42,553 nt of DNA from an uncultured Muribaculaceae bacterium (GCA_910588245.1 CAJUQP010000030.1:1-42553); one strand, 5' to 3'; positions 24,880 through 33,225 are shown, counted from the stretch's first letter. Numbers and translations: made by a program. Notes: generated by a model from the letters alone, not told the origin.

Positions 24880-25839
24880 TTATGCGAACCAGGATGTATG
24901 CTGTTCTGAATCAGAACGTCTGCCGAATACGGAAGGTTTAAGCGTGAGGCCTACCTTTTCATCGAGGGCGAAGAAAAGATTCATCACGTGGGTAGCGTCG
25001 CCCGCTCCACCCCTCATATGTGAATCGCCTACTGTCTCAAGTGCGAGGAGGCCGGCGCCCGGCTTGTCGAAACAGACGATACACTTCTGAGTTCCCTCCA
25101 CCTCGCTGTTGTCAATCTGTGAGAGGCTTGTGAACACAAAATTATGATCATCATATATAGTTTCGAAAAGATTGTCGACTTCCTCTATGGAGAGTGGCGA
25201 CTTCATCATTGTCAGGACTCTCATGGTCCTGGTCATGTCGGAGGGTATGATCCTCACATGCACTTTGCCTGAGTATCCCGTCTGCGACTTGGCGATCATG
25301 GTGGCGATTTCCGTGGCTATAGCTCCGGGATCGAGTGATGCCGCCATATCTGCAGGCGCGGCTACTGAGATCTCGAGATCGGAATCGATGAGCTGGTTTA
25401 ACGCAAGAGGATGTAGCGCGATCATGGCGAGCGCAGCCGCCGGAGTCGGAACGACAGCAAGGCGTGCTCCTCTGACGAGCGGCTTTCTGTTGATTTCGGA
25501 AAGGCCATATTCAAATCCTCCGGCTGCGAGGCGGTGCATTCTCCGGGCCGACATGTCGATGATATGGAGCCCGGGCCATTCCTCGGCTCTCTGCACGATA
25601 TCGTCGGCTGCCTCTGAATCCTCGGCGATAAAAAGCACATCGAGAGCCGAAGGATCGATGGAATCGGAAAAACTTACGATCTCCTCTCCAATGAATCCGT
25701 GATGGCATGCCGCCACGCTGCGCCCCGCGAAGGCGGGAGCGTGGAGAGAGATTATGTCGGTTTCTGGATGATGAATCAGTATGCGGAGTAATTCCCCGGC
25801 GTCTTCCTGCCGGGCTCCGATGATTCCTACTTTAATCAT
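24880..25839 (-). CDS. argC: ArgC-like protein lacking the catalytic motif
   Basis: Homologous to N-acetyl-gamma-glutamyl-phosphate reductase, the third step of arginine synthesis, but altered at its active site. Residue counts, the N-terminal MIKVGIIGA and the C-terminal RGGAGDATHVMNLFFALDE and LKPSVF agree with ArgC. However, the normal NPGCY signature is VPTPAAA at 130-136, so proline 133 replaces the catalytic cysteine. The GSTGAG-type loop and the histidine motif are also not recognisable, and the NADP loop after GIIGA is changed. It is unlikely to be a working reductase. The frame is intact, 21 bases after argR and 12 before ssb, so it is kept under selection for another role or is recently decaying. 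Confidence 0.85.
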   Translation of the reverse strand: MIKVGIIGARQEDAGELLRILIHHPETDIISLHAPAFAGRSVAACHHGFIGEEIVSFSDSIDPSALDVLFIAEDSEAADDIVQRAEEWPGLHIIDMSARRMHRLAAGGFEYGLSEINRKPLVRGARLAVVPTPAAALAMIALHPLALNQLIDSDLEISVAAPADMAASLDPGAIATEIATMIAKSQTGYSGKVHVRIIPSDMTRTMRVLTMMKSPLSIEEVDNLFETIYDDHNFVFTSLSQIDNSEVEGTQKCIVCFDKPGAGLLALETVGDSHMRGGAGDATHVMNLFFALDEKVGLTLKPSVFGRRSDSEQHTSWFA

Positions 25840-25860
25840 GTCGGGTTATATATAGAGGTT

Positions 25861-26352
25861 TCAGAAATTGTCGGGATCTATTGACAGGATAGAGGCGAAG
25901 AGCTGACGGGCCCTTTCTCTCGACACATCTTCCCTGAGCACGGCGAAAATCGTGTCACTACCGGGAATTGTGCCGAGGATCTCGCTTTCGCCGCTTACGT
26001 CGATGTCGTAGGCGAGACCGGAGGCATATCCGTTTCTTGTCTTTATGACGGCGATGTTGCCTGAGAAACTGAGGGAAATGAAGCCACTTTGATAGTTTGC
26101 GCGTGCAGGCGCGGTGCCTGATGCGAGAATCTTGTCTTTCAACGAGTCGCTGTCAGGGAGAGTATACATGTATGTTCCTCTGTCAGTAGGCACTTTGGTG
26201 GTGCGCAACATTTTAAGGTCGCGTGAGAGAGTGGCCTGAGTGACGTGATGGCCTTGACGCGCGAGAATTCCGGCAAGCTCCTCCTGGCTTCCTATACAAT
26301 GGTTTCGTATCAGATCGATGATAAGATCGATTCTTTTTTTCCTGTTTTTCAT
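25861..26352 (-). CDS. argR: Arginine repressor family protein ArgR
   Basis: A 163-residue ArgR. The N-terminal winged helix includes SQEELAGILARQGHHVTQAT and SRDLKML (about 22-48), which bind DNA. The C-terminal domain, which forms hexamers and binds arginine, contains GYASGLAYDID and GTIPGSDTIF (127-136). Family members usually read GTIAGDDT here, and the first Asp of that pair contacts arginine. In this protein it is Ser132. Start and DUF151 stop overlap in ATGA. The usual Bacteroides argR neighbours (a GNAT enzyme and argG) are missing; only the ArgC-like gene follows. Confidence 0.93.
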   Translation of the reverse strand: MKNRKKRIDLIIDLIRNHCIGSQEELAGILARQGHHVTQATLSRDLKMLRTTKVPTDRGTYMYTLPDSDSLKDKILASGTAPARANYQSGFISLSFSGNIAVIKTRNGYASGLAYDIDVSGESEILGTIPGSDTIFAVLREDVSRERARQLFASILSIDPDNF

Positions 26353-26963
26353 GCGTGGTCGCTTTTGGATTTTCTACGATCGAGTTCAGCCTTTATGCGG
26401 CCGGCTTCTTCATAGTTTTCGTTTTCAGCAGCTTTCATCATCGCAGCTGAAAGTTGGGCGTCAGACATTCTGGCGAGATCCGACTTGTCGGCTTCAGGAG
26501 CATGCCTCTCTTCTCCGGTGGTGGCTGCCTCGTCGTTTTCCGAGGGGCCGTTGTCGGCGTCGAACCCGGCTTCCCTCATCACAGAGTCGGATGTGAATAT
26601 CGGGGCTCCGACACGTATGGCGAGAGCGACGGCATCCGACGATCTTGAATCGACGATTTTCTCTGTCTGTCCGTTCGAAAATACAAGGTCTGCCGCAAAA
26701 ACTCCGTTGGGGAGTTTGCGGATATTCACCTCTATGAGCGAGATGCCGAAAGCCGCAAGTGTGGTGACCATGGTGTCGTGGGTCAGAGGCCGCGGGGTGG
26801 CCACTTCCTGAAGCTTGCATTCAATGGCCTGAGCTTCGGGGAATCCTATTATTATAGGGATTCTCCGGGTGCCTCCCGCCTGTTGCAGAATCAGCGCGTA
26901 GACGCCCGATTCGATCTGGTTGTAAGTTATGCCAACCAATTCAAGTCTGTGTTTCTTTTCCAT
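26349..26963 (-). CDS. Bifunctional nuclease family protein (DUF151) with C-terminal UVR motif
   Basis: A 204-residue protein. The N-terminal DUF151 domain (about 1-130) contains RIPIIIGFPEAQAIECKLQ and SRSSDAVALAIRVGAPIF, diagnostic of the family. Some members show nuclease activity. A polar acidic linker (about 135-165) leads to a C-terminal UvrB/UvrC-type helical pair containing NYEEAGRIKAELDRR, a UVR motif. It overlaps the next gene (argR) by 4 bases and lies 15 bases after mnmA. The physiological role in this group is unknown. Confidence 0.9.
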   Translation of the reverse strand: MEKKHRLELVGITYNQIESGVYALILQQAGGTRRIPIIIGFPEAQAIECKLQEVATPRPLTHDTMVTTLAAFGISLIEVNIRKLPNGVFAADLVFSNGQTEKIVDSRSSDAVALAIRVGAPIFTSDSVMREAGFDADNGPSENDEAATTGEERHAPEADKSDLARMSDAQLSAAMMKAAENENYEEAGRIKAELDRRKSKSDHA

Positions 26964-26978
26964 CTCGAATACCTATTG

Positions 26979-28136
26979 TCAGATGATGACGGAGTTTTCA
27001 TTTATTGTCGGATCTGCGGCCTGTGGGGCTGCCTTCTTATGATGGCGTGCGTGTCTGTGTGAGACTTGCGCCGGCGTAGAGATCATGCCTGAGCCGAGAC
27101 AAAGTTCATGATCAGGAGTGTATATCACAGCGAATTGTCCGGGAGCGATCCCTTGGACGTCTTCCTCTGAAATGATTCTTAATCCGGCATTGTCTCTGCG
27201 AAGAATACCGTCTGTGAACTGCGGCGTATGACGTGTCTTGAAGGAGATTGCAATCTCTGTGTCAAGGGTAGCCGGAAGGGGCGATCGGGTGATCCAGTTC
27301 ATTTCCTCAAGAGGGATCACGCGTCCGTATTGCAGCTTAGTGTCAATGCCGTTGGATACATACACTACATTGTCGCGGATATTTTTTCTAACTACAAACC
27401 AGGGACCCCCGCTCATGCCGAGACCCTTGCGCTGCCCGATCGTGTAGAACCAGTAACCCTTGTGGACACCGATCTTCTTCCCTGTGGCAATATCGATTAT
27501 CGGGCCCTCTTTCTCGCCCAGATGACGGGCCAGAAAATCAGAATAGTTGATTTTCCCAAGGAAACATATTCCCTGGGAATCTTTACGTGCGGCGTTGGGG
27601 AGACCTGCTTTCCGCGCGATTTCCCTTACTTCTGACTTATCGAGCTCGCCGAGGGGGAACATTATGTGCGAGAGCTGTCCGTAGTCGATCTGGGCCAGGA
27701 AATCGGTCTGGTCTTTCACGGGATCTTTGGCGGTGGCGAGATAGAGCATGCCGTCTCTCTCCTTTACGGAGGCGTAATGACCGGTGGCAGTCTTATCGAA
27801 ATCTTTGCCCCATCTTTTTTCGAAAAAACCAAATTTTATGAGTTTATTGCACATCATGTCAGGATGAGGTGTAAGGCCTTTGCTCACAGTCTCGAGCGTA
27901 TAGGCCATTACATGTTCCCAATATTCCTCGTGGAGCGACACGATATTGAGCGGCAGGGAGTATTTCCTTGCTATCAGGCGGCACATCTCTATGTCTTCTT
28001 CAGCGGAACAGCCGCCTTCGCCATTGTCCATGCCTATTCGTATATAGAACAGGTGCAGGTCATGTCCCTCTTCATGAAGCTTATGGACCACGACCGCGCT
28101 GTCAACACCTCCGGATACAAGCACTGCTATTCTCAT
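26979..28136 (-). CDS. mnmA: tRNA-specific 2-thiouridylase MnmA
   Basis: Adds sulfur to U34 of Lys, Glu and Gln tRNAs. The PP-loop is LVSGGVDSAVVVHKL (about 6-20). The catalytic cysteine lies in MMCNKLIKFG (about 94-103), and the second is in DSQGICFLG (about 188-196). The tRNA-binding part contains GPWFVVRKN. The C-terminus carries an extension of about 25 residues rich in His, Lys and Ala (RHARHHKKAAPQAAD) beyond the usual end. It overlaps the DoxX gene by 4 bases. Confidence 0.96.
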   Translation of the reverse strand: MRIAVLVSGGVDSAVVVHKLHEEGHDLHLFYIRIGMDNGEGGCSAEEDIEMCRLIARKYSLPLNIVSLHEEYWEHVMAYTLETVSKGLTPHPDMMCNKLIKFGFFEKRWGKDFDKTATGHYASVKERDGMLYLATAKDPVKDQTDFLAQIDYGQLSHIMFPLGELDKSEVREIARKAGLPNAARKDSQGICFLGKINYSDFLARHLGEKEGPIIDIATGKKIGVHKGYWFYTIGQRKGLGMSGGPWFVVRKNIRDNVVYVSNGIDTKLQYGRVIPLEEMNWITRSPLPATLDTEIAISFKTRHTPQFTDGILRRDNAGLRIISEEDVQGIAPGQFAVIYTPDHELCLGSGMISTPAQVSHRHARHHKKAAPQAADPTINENSVII

Positions 28137-28642
28137 ACCTCTTCAAGTTCTGCCTCGCTCTTGTTTTCCGAATGAATGATGTGGAGCGAGAGGAAATAGT
28201 CTACAGATATCTTGCCTGGCCCGACAAGCATCAGGAAGAAGTATATGCCAAGGAACATTACAGGGAGATAGCCCTGCTGTTGCCAGTCGAGGAGGTATGG
28301 CGCCTCGGCAACGTAGTCGTGAAGCAGATGATATTCGGCGATAACCATTGCCAAGAACGGTGGAAGTATCATGAGTCTTGTAAGGAACCCGCACATTATG
28401 AACAGTGAGCTGATCATCTCAATACATATCATCACGATAAGCGATGTCTCAGAGTCCATGCCGAGCACTGATGGAAATACGTAGCGCATGTCGTAGAATC
28501 GGGCGATCTGCCTGACTCCAAACTGCATGAGCATTATTCCCACGAAAAGCCGTAGGAACAGGCGCCCGAGATTTGTGTAGGAGTAGCCTGTGGTGCGGAA
28601 ATACAGGCTCTTAAGGAATCTTGATAAGCTATAGTTTCTCAT
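28133..28642 (-). CDS. DoxX family membrane protein
   Basis: A 169-residue membrane protein with four hydrophobic segments (about residues 25-47, 66-92, 95-118 and 125-150). The first is preceded by NLGRLFLRLFVGIMLMQFGVRQ, a DoxX-type opening. DoxX proteins are small integral membrane proteins of mixed roles, including redox and quinone-linked functions. The actual role here is not readable. The stop overlaps the start of mnmA by 4 bases. Confidence 0.85.
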   Translation of the reverse strand: MRNYSLSRFLKSLYFRTTGYSYTNLGRLFLRLFVGIMLMQFGVRQIARFYDMRYVFPSVLGMDSETSLIVMICIEMISSLFIMCGFLTRLMILPPFLAMVIAEYHLLHDYVAEAPYLLDWQQQGYLPVMFLGIYFFLMLVGPGKISVDYFLSLHIIHSENKSEAELEEV

Positions 28643-28694
28643 ATTGTATGATCTTGTCCGCTGAATTTATGTCGTTGTAAATGTCAGTGGCGCA

Positions 28695-29621
28695 TCATTT
28701 ATTGTCTGCTGCGCTTACGAGCATGAGAAGCTCGGCGGTAGCTGTGTCAGGATCGACGTTTTTCATTACTATCTTGCCTTCGCCGTTGACCACGTAGATC
28801 GAAGGCCTCACACGGAAGTCAAATATGTCTCTCACCTCCGGGGAGCAGCCTACCGTCCAGGTTGACGGATAGTTGGATGTGTCATCTTTCCAGGTCTTGT
28901 TGTCGGCGTCGGGGACAATATAGAGTATATTTACTTTCCCTCTCTCAAGTGCCTGCGTGAGCTGTATATTGGTCTCCATTGACAGACGTGCGAGACGCCA
29001 TTCTGTCATGGCTGGATCGCCGAAAATAAGCATCGTGGGAGTCGTCATGGGAAAATAAGTGGCTTCCTTGCCGTCTTTGCCAGTGAATTTGAATTCGGGA
29101 ACTTTCTCTCCGAGCATCGAGTTCCCCAGCACTTTCAGCTGACGCGAGTAATGCTTTTTCTTTGATTCGGGCACTTTCTTGTTTTTTACTATCGCCTGAA
29201 GGAAGCGGACATATACCTCATCGATCCAGACATCCGCGCGTGGACTGTAGATGTTCTCCTCAGCGGCTTTTGTGAACTGTATGAGGAGTACGGGATTTTT
29301 AGAAATCTTCTCTATGAGCTTGTCAGCTGAGGCCAGCGAACGGGTTTTCTCAGCCCAGCGCATCGGCACTGCGTAAATCTTGAATGCATGATTCAGGGCG
29401 TTCTGGTCGACTGTGGCTTTTGACTTGAAGTCCATGGGATCCCAGAAATGGTCTACAAGATAGTTTGATTTGTCTTGTATGGATGTGAGTTCTTCAGGAG
29501 CCATGGGATATTCGAAAAGAGGTTCTATCTCTATGGGATCTTGTGCCGACAGTTGGAGGGGAGATACGGAAGCGAGGAGAATAGCCGATATCCCGATTAT
29601 ATTTCTGAGTTTTCTGATCAT
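28695..29621 (-). CDS. DUF5106 protein with thioredoxin-like C-terminal domain lacking CxxC
   Basis: A 308-residue exported protein. A signal peptide ends near QLSAQ (about residue 26). The N-terminal half (about 30-165) matches DUF5106, a helical domain of Bacteroidetes that often precedes thioredoxin folds. The C-terminal half (about 170-300) has the thioredoxin order: VPEFKFTGKDGKE, then TMLIFGDPAMTEWRLA where CxxC normally lies, then RVRPSIYVVNGEGKIVMKN with the cis-proline. Neither active-site cysteine is present. It is probably a non-catalytic binding or scaffold domain. It lies in a minus-strand run, 52 bases before doxX. Confidence 0.8.
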   Translation of the reverse strand: MIRKLRNIIGISAILLASVSPLQLSAQDPIEIEPLFEYPMAPEELTSIQDKSNYLVDHFWDPMDFKSKATVDQNALNHAFKIYAVPMRWAEKTRSLASADKLIEKISKNPVLLIQFTKAAEENIYSPRADVWIDEVYVRFLQAIVKNKKVPESKKKHYSRQLKVLGNSMLGEKVPEFKFTGKDGKEATYFPMTTPTMLIFGDPAMTEWRLARLSMETNIQLTQALERGKVNILYIVPDADNKTWKDDTSNYPSTWTVGCSPEVRDIFDFRVRPSIYVVNGEGKIVMKNVDPDTATAELLMLVSAADNK

Positions 29622-29718
29622 TTCTGATTAATGTTGTTAATTAAGTCCGGAGGTTGTTGGAAATGTTTTTGGTTGTAATGGTCTTACTTTATGTGTCACA
29701 ATGACGTGAAGCCATGTG

Positions 29719-30417
29719 TCATTCCTTGACGAGAGGTCTGATGGCATCTGCCCAGGCTTTATAGCCTTTCCCGAGAAGATGCAGCCCGTCGTTGGTGAAT
29801 TCCTTTTTAAGTTTCCCGGTGGAGGGATCCGCAAGGGCAGGCCAGAGATCCACGTACACGGCTCCGTTGACTGAAGCTATCTCCTTGATTCTTTCGTTAA
29901 ACCTTACCACCGTGCTTTCTTTCCCTTTGAGGTTGCGGTAACGTCCGAAGTCATTGTTTATTGGCATTACTGACTGTATGTAAAGCCTTGTGTCAGGAGC
30001 TTTTTCTCTTATTTCTCTCACGAGTTTGCCGTATTCCTCTGCGAGTCTGTCGACAGAGAGATTGTGTGAGACGTCATTTATGCCTATAAGAAGGAAAATC
30101 TTTGACGGTGAATGGTCAACGATCTGATACAAGCGTTCTATGACTCCGGATATCACATCAGAGGAGATGCCTCTGTTCTTGATTGTGATATCGTCGAAGA
30201 GCTCGGAGAATTCTCCACCATCGGTTATGGAGTTGCCGAGGAAGACAATATCACCCGGTTCTACGGGGATGATGTTGAACAGGGTCACTTTCTGTTCCCA
30301 GTATTCGCTGCGGGGTGACGCCGAGACTGCCGATGGTAGGGTGGCGGCGAGCAGGAGCATGGATGCCGTGAATATGCCTGCAGGTCTTATCATATTAAAT
30401 ATAGACATGGTTCTCAT
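29719..30417 (-). CDS. Secreted SGNH/GDSL hydrolase
   Basis: A 232-residue esterase-like protein. A signal peptide covers about the first 32 residues. The SGNH motifs are GDIVFLGNSITDGG (nucleophile Ser, about 60-66), then GISSDVISGV, GINDVSHN (Gly and Asn) and DGLHLLGKGY (Asp and His, near the end). Such enzymes often remove acetyl groups from sugars in the periplasm. Translation is coupled with the upstream BadF gene by a 4-base overlap (ATGA), which suggests joint handling of an acetylated amino sugar. The substrate is inference. An alternative start is the Met at residue 4. Confidence 0.88.
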   Translation of the reverse strand: MRTMSIFNMIRPAGIFTASMLLLAATLPSAVSASPRSEYWEQKVTLFNIIPVEPGDIVFLGNSITDGGEFSELFDDITIKNRGISSDVISGVIERLYQIVDHSPSKIFLLIGINDVSHNLSVDRLAEEYGKLVREIREKAPDTRLYIQSVMPINNDFGRYRNLKGKESTVVRFNERIKEIASVNGAVYVDLWPALADPSTGKLKKEFTNDGLHLLGKGYKAWADAIRPLVKE

Positions 30418-31268
30418 GAAAGTGTGGTATGGTGTTTTATCAATCCTCCCATTGGAGACTTGTATATATGTGAAATCTCAATCTCACGGGCTGAGGTCGC
30501 CTGTCGCAACACTGTCTCGAAATGTGAGGCGACGGATCCTATGAAGCCCACTGAGTATGTTCCGAAGGAAAGGTAGTGGGCCAGATTCCTGTCGATGAAT
30601 CTCAGGAACTCATCATATACGATATCATGGATCTCTTCGCAATCGATATTATCCTTGAGAAATGGGACGAAAGATGCAAGATATCCGCTTGGCGACGTGC
30701 CGCGGTACACATTCTCAATTATGTCGGATATGGTAACGTTGTAGGCTTCGTTAAAACGGGATATGATCTCCTTGGGTAGTCTTAGCTTAAAGATATCGCT
30801 TATGAGACGGCGTCCCAGCACGGCGCCGCTCCCTTCGTCTCCGAGCACATATCCGAGAGAAGGTATCTGGCTTATGATTCCCGTTCCGTCGTAAAGACAT
30901 GAGTTGGATCCAGTGCCAAGAATGCAGGCTATGCCGGCAGTGTGGCTGAAGATAGAGCGGGCTGCCGCGAGCATGTCGGAATCTACGTGAATTACGGAGT
31001 CTTTCCAGATATCCTGCAGTGATCGGGCCATTTTGGCGCATATTGAGGGTGTGGCACATCCGGCACCATAATAATAGACTTCCGCAGGGGCGCCATGCGG
31101 ACGCAGTAATTCCCCGACACGCTCAAGCGCAAGCGTGAGCGAATCGGGTGAGGAAAGTGCCGCGTTGATACCTCCGGTGTGTACGGAAGCCGCGACACTG
31201 CCGTCGGGCCTGATCAATGACCATTCCACTTTCGTGGAACCTGCATCTGCTAAAAGTTTATATTTCAT
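30414..31268 (-). CDS. BadF/BadG-type sugar kinase (N-acetylglucosamine kinase-like)
   Basis: A 284-residue ASKHA-fold protein of the BadF/BadG/BcrA family, which in Bacteroidetes includes N-acetylglucosamine kinase-like enzymes. It shows the phosphate-1 motif ADAGSTKVEWSLI (about 7-19), CILGTGSNSCLYDG (about 112-125) and LGYVLGDEGSGAVLGRRL (about 134-151). These support ATP binding and an amino-sugar phosphorylation role. A consensus promoter lies at 31343-31373. It is the first gene of the long minus-strand run. The 4-base overlap with the SGNH hydrolase supports a shared task. Confidence 0.88.
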   Translation of the reverse strand: MKYKLLADAGSTKVEWSLIRPDGSVAASVHTGGINAALSSPDSLTLALERVGELLRPHGAPAEVYYYGAGCATPSICAKMARSLQDIWKDSVIHVDSDMLAAARSIFSHTAGIACILGTGSNSCLYDGTGIISQIPSLGYVLGDEGSGAVLGRRLISDIFKLRLPKEIISRFNEAYNVTISDIIENVYRGTSPSGYLASFVPFLKDNIDCEEIHDIVYDEFLRFIDRNLAHYLSFGTYSVGFIGSVASHFETVLRQATSAREIEISHIYKSPMGGLIKHHTTLS

Positions 31269-31342
31269 TCAATCATTCTTATTTGTCGCCTCCTGCCGCA
31301 GGATGTCGGGGTGAGGAATATGCGGATAAGTGATTCAATCTA

Positions 31343-31373
31343 CAAAAGTAATATTTTTTTTATAAGTATGCAA
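31343..31373 (-). promoter_or_regulatory. Bacteroidetes-type promoter of the BadF-SGNH operon
   Basis: On the minus strand TTGC (31370-31373), 19 bases, then TACTTTTG (31343-31350), a match to TAnnTTTG with a one-base change in the -33 element. The predicted start is near 31336, about 68 bases before the BadF ATG. Confidence 0.6.
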
Positions 31374-31388
31374 GAGAACAATCGACAT

Positions 31389-31415
31389 AAAAAAAGGTGC
31401 TCCAACTGGAGCACC
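31389..31415 (-). terminator. Intrinsic terminator of the LRR gene
   Basis: A 9-bp perfect stem (31396-31404 with 31407-31415) is followed on the minus strand by seven T residues. It lies about 110 bases downstream of the LRR stop codon, upstream of the BadF promoter. Confidence 0.8.
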
Positions 31416-31523
31416 TTACTTTTCTCTAATCTGTCCCACCTTTCCGGCTCGGTGGAATGTCTTTTAGCAATTCTATCAATAAAGCTTTGAGTGGAATCGA
31501 TGAACTTGTCAGTCTGCTTCCTG

Positions 31524-32597
31524 TCAGAATGCCTCAGGATCGTTGAAGTTCGACCATTCGCCTACAATCTGACGGAGCTGGGAGTCGCCTATCGTACGGA
31601 GATCGGTGAGGTTGACATTGTAGCTTACGTTGAGGTGAGTCAGCATCGGGTCGAAGCTTACATCGAGAGTCTGGAGCTGGTTGTTGCTTACGTTCACTCT
31701 CTGAAGGAACGAAAGGTTGCTGAGATCAAGGTAGGTGAGGTCATTCCATTCGAGGTTTACGAAAGCCAGGGTAGGCACATCGCTGACCGTGAAAGAAGTA
31801 AGATCGTTGTAGGGAGCGAAGATATCGTTGAGGGCTTTGCAGTTGTTGATGGCGAGCTCGGTCATATGGTTGTCGTTGCAGGCCAGGGTTACAAGCGAGG
31901 GGAGTTCCTGGATATAGAGCTTCTGGATTCTGTTGCCCTGTATGTTGAGGTTCTCCAGTTTGGCGAGCCCTGCGAGAGTCATTCCCGTGAGGTCATTGTA
32001 GCCTGCATAGAGTGTCTTGAGTGCCTGGCAGTTGGAGACTGTAAGCTCTTCAAGATTGTTGCTCATGCAGTTGAGGTAAGTCAGGTTGACGGCGTTTGCC
32101 ACATCAAGGTCGACAATCTGGTTGGAAGCGATGTTGAGCTTCTTCAGAAGAGGAGCTCCCGTGATGTTGATTTCAGGAAGACGGTTGCGGTTAAGTTTCA
32201 GAACCTGGAGCTGCTGGCATTCGATACCGATTGAAGTAAGACGGTTTTTCGAAGCGTTGATTTCAGTAACTGTAGGAGAAACGACGATAAGCCCGGTGAG
32301 CTTGTTGCCGCTGACATCGACTTTCTGAAGAGACGGGAAGTTGGAGAGGTTGAGCGTGCCTCCAAGATCTTTGTTATTCCATTTGATTTCGGTGACGTGT
32401 CCGTTTTCAACCGTGATTCCGGGGAGGGAAGCTACATTTCCACCGGCGAAACCGAGAGCCTGTGCGTTATCACCACCTTTGGCGGCTGGCTGGCTTACGA
32501 AAGCCTGAAGGGCTTTTGCTTCGTTTTTTGAGAGATTCTGGCTCCATCCGCATGTCATAGTGGCGAGGGCAGCCAAAAGTAAAAATGTTCTTTTCAT
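31524..32597 (-). CDS. Secreted leucine-rich repeat protein
   Basis: A 357-residue exported protein. A signal peptide (about 1-20, ending TCGWSQ) and a short N-terminal cap (21-90) are followed by about 12 repeats of roughly 21 residues. Their pattern is LxxLxVxxNxLxxLxVxxCxx, like internalin-J-type repeats; examples are LTYLNCMSNNLEELTVSNC and LAFVNLEWNDLTYLDLSN. The last repeat is followed by about 20 non-repetitive residues, and no membrane anchor, sortase signal or type IX sorting domain is visible. It may be periplasmic or secreted, with a protein-binding role. It is a single-gene unit with its own terminator. Confidence 0.9.
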   Translation of the reverse strand: MKRTFLLLAALATMTCGWSQNLSKNEAKALQAFVSQPAAKGGDNAQALGFAGGNVASLPGITVENGHVTEIKWNNKDLGGTLNLSNFPSLQKVDVSGNKLTGLIVVSPTVTEINASKNRLTSIGIECQQLQVLKLNRNRLPEINITGAPLLKKLNIASNQIVDLDVANAVNLTYLNCMSNNLEELTVSNCQALKTLYAGYNDLTGMTLAGLAKLENLNIQGNRIQKLYIQELPSLVTLACNDNHMTELAINNCKALNDIFAPYNDLTSFTVSDVPTLAFVNLEWNDLTYLDLSNLSFLQRVNVSNNQLQTLDVSFDPMLTHLNVSYNVNLTDLRTIGDSQLRQIVGEWSNFNDPEAF

Positions 32598-32856
32598 AAC
32601 TCGATAAGATTTAAGATTTAGAGAAATTTGTTTGTTTTATCATTAAAACGCATTCCGACGAATATGGTTTAAAAGAAACTTAAAAACTATGGCTTGTTTT
32701 CAATAATTACAAAAAGTTTATAATCCAACGTGCATGGCCCGTAATATCCAAAAGAGATGTTTTACTGTATCTCAAAATGACAAATGGAGCAGATGTGCTT
32801 TTATGTGCTTGATATAGTGGGGTATATGATATTCTTGAATTTTTATCGTCAAATTC

Positions 32857-32888
32857 TTTGTACGTATTGATTATTTTTTGTAGCTTTG
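32857..32888 (+). promoter_or_regulatory. Bacteroidetes-type promoter upstream of the AAA+ ATPase
   Basis: TTTG (32857-32860), 20 bases, then TAGCTTTG (32881-32888): a full consensus match. The predicted start is near 32895, leaving a leader of about 385 bases before the AAA+ start codon at 33279. Confidence 0.7.
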
Positions 32889-32951
32889 CGGTGTGAATGA
32901 TTCGTCGGCAAGCGGCGATTTATTTTAACAGTTTTTATACTTCATTTATCT

Positions 32952-33225
32952 ATGAAGCTTCCACATCAGGACAACAACAATTATCGTGATGCCGCTCCCC
33001 CTGAGCGTGTTTTGGTGTGGTGCGCATAGTTCCACCAGCTTTTTTTTGACCGCGTGACTGCACTTACAGCCGTAGGTGGGCTTTTTACCGCCATCTACGG
33101 AAGTCGGGTGCTACGAGTACATTGACATATGGGTCCGTCCCGGAGAAAAGGCTCCGGTGAAACTTCAGGAAATCCGGAGGGATATGTCGGTTGGCAGGTA
33201 TCATTCCGGATTCGATCATGGATAA
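32952..33225 (+). pseudogene. Candidate decayed small gene or structured leader
   Basis: A frame opens at ATG 32952 and reads 25 codons to an in-frame TAG (33027). It continues with protein-like sequence (FHQLFFDRVTALTAVGG) to a TGA at 33123. Another frame then carries coding-like sequence (YEYIDIWVRPGEKAPVKL) to a TAA at 33223. One nonsense change and one frameshift would explain this. The same bases also form hairpins: CCGTAGGTGG/CCATCTACGG (33070-33101), CCGGAG/CTCCGG (33150-33168) and ATCCGGA/TCCGGAT (33174-33213). It could equally be a regulatory leader RNA. I recognise no protein or RNA family. Confidence 0.35.
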
